From: Triparma columacea
Taxonomy: Eukaryota; Sar; Bolidophyceae; Parmales; Triparmaceae
NCBI GenBank assembly: GCA_030267965.1
Contig: BRYA01000652.1
Location: 1-11,588, forward strand
Direction: 5' to 3'
Length of the DNA stretch: 11,588 bases
The position numbers and the translations under genes were made by a program. Positions 1 to 8,053 of the stretch are shown here, in pieces; the stretch's first letter is position 1, and every line of letters begins with the position of its first letter. The notes under the pieces are model-generated. The model worked only from the letters and a program-made list of their open reading frames with translations, was not told the origin of the DNA and did no database searches.

Positions 1-3000
1 GCAGTACTCAAAGAACCAAGCAGCTGCTTCCTCGGCTGAGCAGTCGGCAAAGCACTCGGCTCTTCCAAAACCAAGTGTCTTTTTTCCTTTCTCCTGCTGC
101 TTTTGCTTGATCTTCATCTTCACTCCTTCATAAGGTGACTCAAGAGGCCCCCACCCTTTTTCATCCTCCCCACCAAAGAGCTCCTCCAACTCCCCAAACA
201 CCTTCTTCTGGTCCTCCTCCAACTCAACACCCTCCCTCATCCTCTCCACCAGAACCCCCCTTACCTCAGCATCAACCTTCTTCCCGTTCCTTCTGAACTT
301 CTCCTGCAACCTGTTGGCCACAACAAGCTGACTCTTTGCAAGGTAGTCGATTGCTTTATCCATCAGTGTCTTTTGAAGGCCTTTGAAATGCAGATCAACT
401 GTCTGAATGCGTGTCACTCTGCAGACATTTGGGGCAATCTCGTTGAAGAAGTAGGCACCTGTAGTCTCTGCCAGCACAAATCCTTCCTTACTGAGGTCCT
501 TGAAGCCTCCTCCAGGGTACTCTGTCAGTGGCACAAATCCTAGCATGTATGAAGTCCGGCCATTCTCAAGTTTGACTTCCTTCCACATATACCAATTCTC
601 AAATAGTCTATTGGTGGCGGCAGGGACCTTCACACCCATATGAAAGTGCATGCTTCTCGTTCCCTCAAAATCATTCCTGATAGTCCTTGGTAAGTTCCCA
701 TTATTTTTGAAGTGCCTCTCAGATGATGCAAATGTGTCAAGCAGAAATTCCTCTGCCAATACACCCTTTGCTGACTTGTCCACAGTGACTCCAAAGGCAC
801 CCAACACCTTGTCCCCCTCTCTCCACAGGAACTTGTCAATGCCCTCCTTCAGTGTTCCCTTGACTCTCTTCCCCTTTGTGTGAAGTCCCTTCTCTAGCCT
901 CCCAGCCCTCCCCATCATTGCCTCCTCCTCTATTGTCAGAGGCGGTGCCCTTGGCATGATCTCCTCCACAAAGTGACTTTTCCTCCTCTGATCAATGATA
1001 CCAGGCTGTCTGAACTTCTTCCCGACCTCCTCCGTAATACCCTTTACTGCTGCATACGCAACCTTGACGTCTCCCTTCTTGACACTGTTGATGCTGCTGT
1101 TTATCCTTCCGACGTTTGACCTTGCTTTCTTGACACTTTTGACTGTGCTAACGTCAACTTCTGATTTCATCTCTGTTGCTCTCTCCTCTGCCTTAAGAGT
1201 TCCCACCACAGTGACTGCAGTTTGTCCAAACTCAAAGTCAGTGAAGCTGAGCTTGCCCTTAATGACACCTCGCTTGAGAGTCTTGGTCTTTATTGATGCT
1301 AGAATTTCGGCAAGCATTGCAGTTGCCTCGTCAGAAAGGTCATCCTCATCAAGGGGTGCCAACTCCATAATGTTCGTCGATTCGTCAGGAGATACGATTT
1401 TGACGTCGAGGAGAAATTCTACAAACTTATTCCCGCTGCCGTAGTGCTGCCAGTAGACGAGTCTGTGAATGACTCCTCCCTCTTCGTCATACTCGTGGAG
1501 GGTCTTCCTTCGGAACTTGCCCTGCTCACAATCGGTGAGGAGAAAGTCAATGATCTTGTCGCGCTCGTCGTGGAAGACATCAGCGAGCTCCATAACCTTC
1601 ACATCGACGCCGGTAGAGTTGTCGATGAGGCCTTCAATGGCTCCTCGGTCATTTAGAAGCTTGACAAGTTTACCTTGTTCGAGACCAAGAGCTGCATAAT
1701 CGATATCTACGGGGCCGTGTATTGCGGAGGGTGTGTGATTGGGGCTGGAGAGGGGCTGCGTGGGGTCTTTATTCCTGACGGTGTTGTCAGGATCTAATGT
1801 CATGGCCTGAGCGGCAGTGGCATGGCTGACAGTCGCAAGGCCGACTGGCGTAAGGCCGGGAGTCGCGCACCCGACAGCAGGCTGTATAGCACTTAGATTG
1901 CTCTCGCCCGCTATTCCACCGTTTGAGGGATCATCGGAATTTTCAGCGTTGGACTTTTCAAATCCAGGCTGAATTTGAGGATGGCCAGAAATTTCTGGGG
2001 GTGGTTTTGGGGGAATTTTTGGTGAAAAAAGGTTGAAAAAAGGCAAGAATCTGATTCTCTCTCAAAACGGCTTCCCAGCCCTCCCCTGAACAATCAAAAT
2101 ACTCTACTTTTTGTCTACATGACTACGCAAACTCACCTCGTCTAGCATCCTCGTGAGAGCTTCTAGAGACTGCGAAGGGGACAATATTGTTGCAAAAGTG
2201 AGAAAAAATTACAAAGTTTCAACGCGCCCTCCCGCGAATCTCCCGATCTCCCCTAGAGTATTAAAATGCGTTTTTCTTTTCCGCCTCTCGACGCACAACT
2301 CACCTCGTTCGGCGTCCTCATGACCATATTCAGAGTCTGCGGTAATGGCAATTATGGTGTTTGTTATGTTAGTCAACATGAAGAGATATCAACACGTGCT
2401 CCTCGTTTCTGTGTAGCATATCAAGCGCCCCACGCGGTCGCCGGAGACGGAACCCATGCAGTCGCCGCAGAAGCGCCCCATGCGGTCGCCAGAGACGGAA
2501 CCCATCGCCGCAGAAGCGTCCCATGTGGTCACAGCAGACGGAACCTACGCGGTCGCCAGAGACGGATCCCATGCGGTCGCCGCAGACCGGCGCACGCGTG
2601 CGTGTGCCACGGCCGCCGCCCATGGAGCTCGACGCCGAGGGCCAGGCCCTCCGCGAACGGCTCCAAGCGTTCCGCACGCAGGCGGTGAGCAAAAATACAA
2701 AGTTTCAACGCGCCCTCCCGCGAATCTCCCGCTCTTCCCTAGAGTATTAAAATGTCCTTTCTCTCTTCCAGCTCTCAACGCACAACTCACCTCCTCCGGT
2801 GTCCTCATGACCATATTCATAGTCTGCGGTAATGGCGATTATGGCGTTTGTTAGTCAACACGAAGCGATTTCAACGCGTGCTCCTCGTTTCCGTGTAGAA
2901 TATCAAGGGTCTCCCCCCCTACAGCCCCCTGAAACGAACTTACCTCGGTCTCGTCCAACGTCCTCGTGAGAGCTTTTAGATTTAGACACTGCGAAGGGGA

Positions 3001-3806
3001 CAATATTTTTGCAAAAGTGAGAAAAAAATACAAAGTTTCAAAGCGTACTCCCGCGACTCTCCTGCTATCTCATAAAGTACTAAATTGTGTTTTTTTTTCT
3101 TGCAGCGCTCAATGCACAACTCACCTCCTCCGGTGTCCTCATGACCATATTCATAGTCTGCGGTAATGGCGATTATGGGGTTTGTTAGTCAACATGAAGG
3201 GATTTCCACGCGTGCTCCTCGATTCCGTGTAGAATATCAAGGGTCTCCACCCCTACAACTCCCTGAATCGAACTTACCTTGGTCTCGTCCAGCGTCCTCG
3301 AGAGAGCTTTTAGATTTAGACACTGTGAAGGGGACAACACAACACATTGCAAAAGTGAGAAAATTTTACAAAGCTTCAACGCGTCCTCCCGCGACTCTCC
3401 CACTCTCTCCTAAAGTATTAAATTGTCCTTCTCTCTTCCAGCTCTCAACGCACAGCTCACCTTGTCCAGCGTCCTCATGACCATTTTCAGAGTCTGCGGT
3501 GATGGCGATTATGGTGTTAGACTAGTCAAAATGAAAAGATTTTCAAGCGTTATCCCACATGTCGTCCTTTTTCCCTGTAGAATATCAAGGGTTTCCACCC
3601 CTAATACCCCCTGACACGACTCTCTCACCTTGTCCAGCAGCGTCCCCACGAGGTCTTTCAATTGACGAAATTGGAGTAACTTGCCTCTCATGGCCAAGAT
3701 CAGGTACTGAATGGCAGTTATCGGACATCGGGGCGTCAACTTGAAGTGTATGAGTCTCCTCGACACGCTCTTCTCTCACCCCTCGGGATTCACTTTCCGT
3801 GTCCAT
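1..3806 (-). CDS. Multi-exon START-like (SRPBCC-fold) domain protein with N-terminal 11-residue exon repeats; 3' end beyond window
   Basis: Proposed minus-strand exons, 5' to 3': 3806-3780, 3706-3629, 3493-3461, 3322-3278, 3157-3125, 2988-2944, 2823-2791, 2336-2304, 2169-2137, then 1968-1. All junctions are phase 0 and every intron is GT-AG. Several introns carry a TGACTAAC branch-point-like motif about 27 nt before the acceptor. The partial product is about 776 residues. About 1-120 are exon-encoded 11/15-mers, about 121-190 are low-complexity, and about 485-690 form a START-like domain (IDKFLWREGDKV, RLFENWYMWK, NEIAPNVCRVT). A linker follows (KVDAEVRGVLVERMREG), and a second START-like domain begins about residue 735 (AECFADCSAEEAAAWFFEYC) and leaves the window. 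START domains hold lipids or sterols in a hydrophobic pocket; the ligand here is unknown. The fold call is from remembered family pattern. The true start is uncertain: ATG 3806 is the simplest choice, an upstream exon near 4084-4159 would extend it, and ATG 1803 would start a product lacking the repeats. The 1969 acceptor was chosen because it keeps frame. Confidence 0.75.
2137..3706 (-). repeat. Tandem exon-intron duplication, ~335-bp units
   Basis: Successive units, marked by a shared AAAGTTTC-like anchor at 2213, 2699, 3032 and 3370 (AAAGCTTC in the last), are spaced 486, 333 and 338 bp apart; the first spacing is inflated by an insert. Each full unit holds a B exon (33 nt, TMNMVMRTPEE type) and an A exon (45 nt, CLNLKALTRTLDETE type) with its own splice sites. 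B exons 2791-2823 and 3125-3157 are identical over all 33 nt. A exons 2944-2988 and 3278-3322 differ at 3 of 45 positions. Introns are also closely similar, so the duplication is probably recent. Reading 5' to 3' the order is A0 (78 nt, 3706-3629), B, A, B, A, B, [A lost to insert], B, A' (33 nt, 2169-2137). Confidence 0.85.
2426..2684 (+). repeat. GC-rich insert with 24-bp minisatellite replacing one duplicated exon
   Basis: Against the neighbouring unit, similarity stops after ATATCAAG (ends 2425) and resumes at GTGAG (2685). About 259 bp stand where the next unit has about 109 bp (2908-3016), so an A exon and both its splice sites are missing. Inside, 2432-2594 is about seven copies of a 24-bp unit. 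On the plus strand these read as octapeptides such as TRSPETEP, MQSPQKRP and MRSPETEP. The fourth copy (2504-2522) is 19 bp, a 5-bp deletion that shifts the frame. After the array comes an ATG at 2622 in a strong context (GCCGCCCATGG), 20 further GC-ending-biased codons, and a donor-like GTGAGC. This resembles a captured exon piece lying antisense to the host gene. It could equally be an intronic minisatellite of no coding value. Confidence 0.6.
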
Positions 3807-3844
3807 GTGCTGTGAGCTCAACTCTCGTGCGGGGGATTTAGAAT

Positions 3845-4336
3845 CTGTGGGGGCATGGGTACGTTTGGTGAGAGTGAGAATACTGCCGGTATCGTCCCAT
3901 CTTTGAGAGAGATGTTGCCCTCAATCACTCAAGCCGGCATTTAGGCCCCTTCTGAGAATCCAACACACACACAGTTCATCGCTACTCTCTCCTCAGGGAC
4001 TTTTTGTTGCCACTTTCTCTTTTTACGCCTCCTCCGCCCCACCGGCGCCAATATTCTTCCGATGATCCTCCCCTCCAACCTACCTGCCCAGTACTCGTCT
4101 TGTAGCACCACTCCTTCAAGGGTCTCCAACAACAGCTCCGATCTTGATTTGTATTTCACTTATGGCCGTAGTACGCCCACAATTTGTGTGCTACCTACTA
4201 CCGAAGTTAATGTTTACACTTCTTGGGCGCAGCAATCTCTCTGTAATTGTCTGTTGCGGGGGGGGGGGAGGAGGTGATCTAACTCCGGCCAGCTTGGATT
4301 TGTCGGGACGGAGCCCTCAAATTTTGTTGGGTCTCC
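3845..4336. promoter_or_regulatory. Intergenic region between divergent genes
   Basis: This interval separates the minus-strand START-like gene from the plus-strand gene starting at 4337, so it probably holds both promoters unless the candidate exon at 4084-4159 is real. It contains an 11-nt G run at 4258-4268 and a short CA-rich stretch near 3961-3971. I see no convincing TATA box, RNA gene or conserved ORF. Confidence 0.4.
4084..4159 (-). other. Candidate upstream coding exon of the START-like gene
   Basis: The minus strand reads KYKSRSELLLETLEGVVLQD followed by EYWA and ends at a donor-like CAG/GTAGGT (intron from 4083). The donor phase (1) matches an acceptor CCCCCACAG at 3845-3847. Joining them gives an intron of 239 nt and an open frame SKSPARELSSQHMDTESESRG-like through 3844-3780, in frame with the mini-exons. 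No in-frame ATG is visible before an upstream stop, so an even earlier exon or a start at 3806 is required. Phase agreement is the main support. Confidence 0.35.
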
Positions 4337-6844
4337 ATGTCCGCGAATCCCTTCAACGACCCTACCGGTCGTAACAACTTCCCCTCTTTCGATGAGGCCA
4401 TAGCTCGGCGAGGTAAACACGACGTTCAACACGACGTTCTACAAGAAGAATTGCAAATTGATGGAAATCATGAATCGAATTTGAACACCAATAGGATGAC
4501 CACACCGGCAAAACAGACGATAGAGGACGAGCTTATGGGAACACCTAATAATGTTGCTTCAACTGACAACACAAACTCTAATTTGAACCTCTCAATAGGC
4601 ACAATGAGGTGAGTGATTGGAACCTCGGGGAGGGTTGGGTGGGGGGTTCCCTTGTATTTGACCGTTTCCCTTGTATCAAGCCTCTTATATCCGACCTTTT
4701 GTATTCAACAACATCTCACGCCACCCCGCTGACTCTCGATCGCACCTTTTCCAGTGCACTCAATGAACACATACACACCGTCATTGCACAGGGTGACTTT
4801 GAGACTACAAAGTTGGATTTGGATGCAGAGGAGGAAGGTGAGGGGGGGGGGCGTACAGTTCTGGCGTCGCTCCTTTCCCGTACACCCTATTTCATAACGC
4901 TCCTACTCATACCACACCTTTCTCTCCATGACACATCCATCCCATCTCTTCCTTTCAACTAACATACTCCTCCCCTTTCCGCCCCTCAGCCACATCTCGA
5001 CACCACAGCAGCAACTGGTCAAACCACCCTACCCCCAACCGCGGCCCTTCCAACGACACCGCCGACCACTACTTCCACAACACCCCCTCTAAGTTCGCCC
5101 ACCTAATGACTCCAGAGGTGAACAAGGAGAAGCTGCGCAGCCTCAACTCAGGAGAGGCAACATTGAGGGGTGTGGACTATGATTTCGAGGACGAATCCGA
5201 CGACGATGAGGTGAGACTTAACGTCACCAACCCCAAGTGATCCCCACCACCACCGTCTCACATCCCAAAAAATCCTTCTCCCCCCCCCAACCCCCTCAGA
5301 GCTCCACCGGATCGTTGGAGTCAGAAGCGAGCTCCACATGCATGGCTAAGGTGTTCATGTCCATCGTAGCCCAGCAGCAGGAGTCGTCGTCTTCGGAACA
5401 AGAAGAGGGGGGACAATGTGAACCGCAACCTAACCCTACGGACATGATGGAATGCGAAGACGTCGGTGGAGCAGGTGGTTTCAACGTAAGCGCTCAAGCT
5501 TCTAAAACTCCCCTACGGACATTAAGTGGTGGTAATAACGGACTCCTAATGTCACCCGGATTATCACCCATGAAAAACTCAGCCGGTGGGGAGAGGACTA
5601 CGGAGGGTGGAAGGGGGGGAGGTAGAACGGAGGAGGGGACACCGAACATGGTTGACGCGGGGGAATTCCTTATGTCACCACCAAATACGCAGGGGAGGGG
5701 GGGGGATGAGGATACTTTTAACAATTACCTTAGGTGAGAACGATGGGGTGGGGAGGATGGAAGAACGGGATTTTTTTTAAACAAAGGGAACTGTGACGAC
5801 GATGACCTTTTTATACCTGAGGGGGGATACTAACACCTTACACGCCTTTCTTGCTCGGGTGAATCTACCTCTTTCTCCCTCCCCCCCCCCCCCCTCCCCC
5901 CTTTCAGTATGGACGGTGATTACAGTAACATAAACAACTACACATCAGGTCCACACACCTCATCCCCCTCTTCAAAGTCCCTCTGCTCATCCAGGGAGCT
6001 CTCCTCGGAGTTCGATCAGGTAGCCTTCTCCAATATACCATCCCCACCCCCCGCAATGGTTGAACAAACTAAGCAAGGTGGGGATGGGGAGGGTAACTAT
6101 AATAAAACCATTATGGACACGTCACCAGTCATCAACATGGACCCGGGGTTACGTAAGGAGGGTATAGGTGTTAATGGTGGCGTGGGGGGGGACGTTGGTA
6201 TGAGGAGGAGGTTCGTAAGAGATAGGTATAAACTAGGTCTATCCCCCCCCCCCCCCACCACAGAGAAGGGGGGAGGGGTGTATGGTAACACAAGCCTCAA
6301 CTCAGTCAGCCTACTGGAATCATTCGAAAGCCAGGGAGGGGGGGACATGGTTGGGGTGGAGGAAGAGGGGGAGGAGACGGAGAGGATGACGGAGGAGAGT
6401 ATGAGCTTGGACATGTACAAGCAAGAACATACTCCAGACTTCAACACCACTCGCGGTGAAGTTCCTCTTCGGGGAGCGTACGGTACGCATTTTCCAGACT
6501 CAATTCCGGGGGTAGTTAAGGGTATGACGATGAGTGGGATGATTAGGGAGGCTGCGGAGTTTGGGATTAAGGACTTTCAAGGGATGTACGAGTACTCGGA
6601 ATTCATCAGTAAACACTGCGCGGGAACGGGGGTGGGCGGGGAGGATTTAGATAATAGGGGAGGGGGAGGAGGAAGGGAGATGTTTAATACGACGAGTATA
6701 GGTAGGGGTGAGGGGGGGAGGAGGGAGGTTGTGTTCTCAGACGGTAGCAAACTGGGGCAAGAGGGGGGGGGGGGGAGGTGGGAGGAGAGAGAGAATCTGG
6801 AATTCTGGAAGAATAGACTAGGGAAAAGATACGCGTTCGAATAA
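4337..6844 (+). CDS. Five-exon gene for a low-complexity, Ser/Thr-Pro-rich protein of unknown function
   Basis: Exons 4337-4608, 4755-4837, 4990-5210, 5300-5733 and 5908-6844 join through GT-AG introns of 146, 152, 89 and 174 nt. Phases are 2, 1, 0 and 2, and the spliced frame is open for 648 codons to TAA at 6842-6844. That consistency over four junctions is the main evidence. The start is the first ATG of the open frame (MSANPFNDPTGRNN); its context is weak. I recognise no domain. The protein is hydrophilic, with acidic clusters (DFEDESDDDE), several Ser/Thr-Pro sites (LMTPEV, LLMSPGLSPM, FLMSPPNT, LGLSPPPP) that could be proline-directed kinase targets, Gly runs, and a more structured-looking C-terminal stretch from about residue 530 (GMIREAAEFGIKDFQGMYEY, LEFWKNRLGKRYAFE). 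No signal peptide or membrane segment is visible. A scaffold or regulatory role is possible but unsupported. Confidence 0.75.
5881..5894 (+). repeat. 14-nt C homopolymer in an acceptor pyrimidine tract
   Basis: Fourteen consecutive C residues, followed by T and six more C, lie just before the CTTTCAG acceptor of intron 4 (5734-5907). The acceptor of intron 3 (ends 5299) also follows a C-rich tract. The 5' part of intron 4 is G-rich, so intramolecular pairing across the intron is conceivable. Confidence 0.8.
6243..6256 (+). repeat. 14-nt C homopolymer inside coding sequence
   Basis: Fourteen C residues encode the prolines of LSPPPPTT in exon 5 of the 4337-6844 gene. The frame is kept on both sides, so the length in this assembly is compatible with coding, but a run this long is prone to slippage in replication and in sequencing. 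Confidence 0.85.
6763..6775 (+). repeat. 13-nt G homopolymer inside coding sequence
   Basis: A G13 run encodes the glycines of QEGGGGRWEE near the C-terminus of the 4337-6844 product. Together with nearby G runs at 6653-6722 it forms a region with G-quadruplex potential on the coding strand. Confidence 0.8.
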
Positions 6845-6961
6845 AGGGGGGGGGGAGATATACATAGAAGGATGCAATAGAGGGGAGGAACAGAGGGAAG
6901 TAATAGAGGGAAGTAATAGAGTGAATCAAACATACATAAAGATTCTTATATGCTCCCTAAA
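6845..6961. other. Short intergenic between convergent 3' ends
   Basis: Only 117 bp separate the stop of the plus-strand gene (6844) from the stop of the minus-strand gene (6962). The stretch holds a G10 run (6846-6855) and a purine-rich repeat, GAGGGAAGTAATA, occurring twice around 6890-6920. I see no canonical AATAAA on either strand, so the two 3' UTRs probably overlap. Confidence 0.5.
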
Positions 6962-8053
6962 TTACAAGCCTAGAACGCCTCCGAAGACCCTCATACAATC
7001 TCTGACTAACAAGCCCTCCATTTTATGCCCGTCCTCCATCCCCTCCCACCCTTTACCTTCCCCTCTCCATTCGTACGTCAACGTACCCGTGATTGGGCTT
7101 ATCAACGTTATTGTAGGGGTGTTTGGGTTTTTAGGTGAGGAGGGGGTTATGGGGGTTAGGTAGAATGACATGGTGGGACTGTTGTAACTATCGTAACTAC
7201 CAACCACGGTAGAGGAAGAAGAAGAAGGAGAAGGACGGACAAGTGGTGAGGGTGAGAAACTAATACCACCCCAACCAATCTCAAATTCCTCACCCCCCCT
7301 ATCTTCGGATGATTTTGGGTGTACGTGTGTAGGGGGTGTATCTAAACCTGGTGTTGGGTATATAAGTACATTCGGTGGAAGAGGTTGGGAGGAACCGTGG
7401 GGGGGGAGAGTGTAGATTGAACCAGAGCGGACGGAGGTTAAGACACGGAGAAGGAGATTATGAGTTGGGGGGGGGAGAGGGGGAAGGGGGGAAGAGGAGG
7501 TTGAAGAGGAGGAGGAAGGGGGGGGTATGCTGTCGTCGCTGTCTGAAGATAAGGGAGTATCAGCGGGAGTAAGAGGTTGATGAGCGTCTGTCATTAGCTT
7601 TGTACCTCTCCCTACAGTTATGTCTGATTCTATTCCTAAGTTACCCCCCTGTTCTCCTACGCTCGGTGCTGGCACTTTGAGGAGGTGGTCTGTTGATGTG
7701 AACATTTCGTTGAATTTGATTTTGTTTGCTGATGACATTCCAGGGAATGTTTGCTTTCTTGTTGGTGGGGGTGTTTGTGCTGGTGTTTGTGCTGTTGTTT
7801 GTGATGTTTGTTGTGATATTGTTTGTGGTGGTGTTTGTATCGATGTTTGTATCCCTGTTCGTATCGGTGTTGGTGGCGTTGGTGGCGTATTTGATGGTTT
7901 CCTTCTTCGTTTAGATGTTCCCTTTGTTGTGTTTGTGTCTTTATTTTCTTCATTTTTAAGAGAATTAGTTGTTGAATATGATACTATGTTGTAAAATGGT
8001 CTAATTGATCTAATTGATGCTAATCTATATTTTAATGAGTTGAAACTGAGCAT
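6962..8053 (-). CDS. Unrecognised protein with mitochondrial-type N-terminus and Gln/Thr repeats
   Basis: A single open frame of 363 codons runs from ATG 8053 to TAA at 6964-6962. The frame stays open upstream, and ATG 8125 would add 24 residues. I prefer 8053 because it begins MLSFNSLKYRLASIRSIRPF, a stretch with Arg/Lys, Ser and hydrophobics and no acidic residue, typical of a mitochondrial presequence. Then follow a basic patch (KRRRKP), a Thr/Gln four-residue repeat (residues about 60-100), a Pro/Ser-rich region, and a C-terminal part with more ordered-looking pieces (HNLLLRVLTSVRSGSIYTLP, TMSFYLTPITPSS, TITLISPITGTLTYEWRGEG). No family is recognised. Import into mitochondria is inferred from the N-terminus alone; a chloroplast or non-targeted protein is possible. 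Confidence 0.6.
   Translation of the reverse strand: MLSFNSLKYRLASIRSIRPFYNIVSYSTTNSLKNEENKDTNTTKGTSKRRRKPSNTPPTPPTPIRTGIQTSIQTPPQTISQQTSQTTAQTPAQTPPPTRKQTFPGMSSANKIKFNEMFTSTDHLLKVPAPSVGEQGGNLGIESDITVGRGTKLMTDAHQPLTPADTPLSSDSDDSIPPPSSSSSTSSSPLPPLPPPTHNLLLRVLTSVRSGSIYTLPPHGSSQPLPPNVLIYPTPGLDTPPTHVHPKSSEDRGGEEFEIGWGGISFSPSPLVRPSPSSSSSTVVGSYDSYNSPTMSFYLTPITPSSPKNPNTPTITLISPITGTLTYEWRGEGKGWEGMEDGHKMEGLLVRDCMRVFGGVLGL
7771..7878 (-). repeat. 12-bp minisatellite encoding four-residue Thr/Gln repeats
   Basis: Nine consecutive 12-bp units resembling GTGTTTGTGCTG on the plus strand lie within the minus-strand coding sequence; degenerate copies may extend to 7747. The minus strand reads T-x-x-Q units (TSIQ, TPPQ, TTAQ, TPAQ). 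The two units at 7771 and 7783 are identical, so turnover is probably recent. Because the unit length is a multiple of three, copy-number change would keep the frame. Confidence 0.85.

Noticed and set aside
995..1656. Plus-strand open frames of 149 and 70 codons
   Set aside because: They lie antisense to the large START-like exon, whose minus frame is uninterrupted from 2061 to 1 and matches a family pattern; the plus frames have no recognisable content.
1911..2093. Minus-strand frame read from acceptor 1995-1997 (KFLAILKFSLDLKSP)
   Set aside because: It has a better pyrimidine tract but ends at a stop in this frame before the START-like exon; the acceptor at 1969 keeps frame instead.
2213..3600. 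CRISPR-like array
   Set aside because: Units are about 335 bp with similarity along the whole length, including exons and introns, and there are no short repeats with unique spacers.
2266..3614. Several plus- and minus-strand open frames through the repeat region
   Set aside because: They repeat because the DNA repeats, run straight through consistent splice sites, and mostly start at positions without a good ATG context. Short pieces ending at donors are the real mini-exons.
4214..4432. Minus-strand frame across the start of the 4337 gene
   Set aside because: It overlaps antisense to a well-supported first exon and has no distinguishing features.
7657..7953. Minus-strand His/Lys/Gln-rich frame
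   Set aside because: It is an off-frame reading of the same minisatellite, fully inside the longer minus-strand coding sequence.
7620..7994. Plus-strand frames rich in Val/Phe/Leu (membrane-like) over the 12-bp repeat
   Set aside because: The hydrophobicity comes from the GTGTTTGT-type repeat; the opposite strand has the long frame with a sensible N-terminus.
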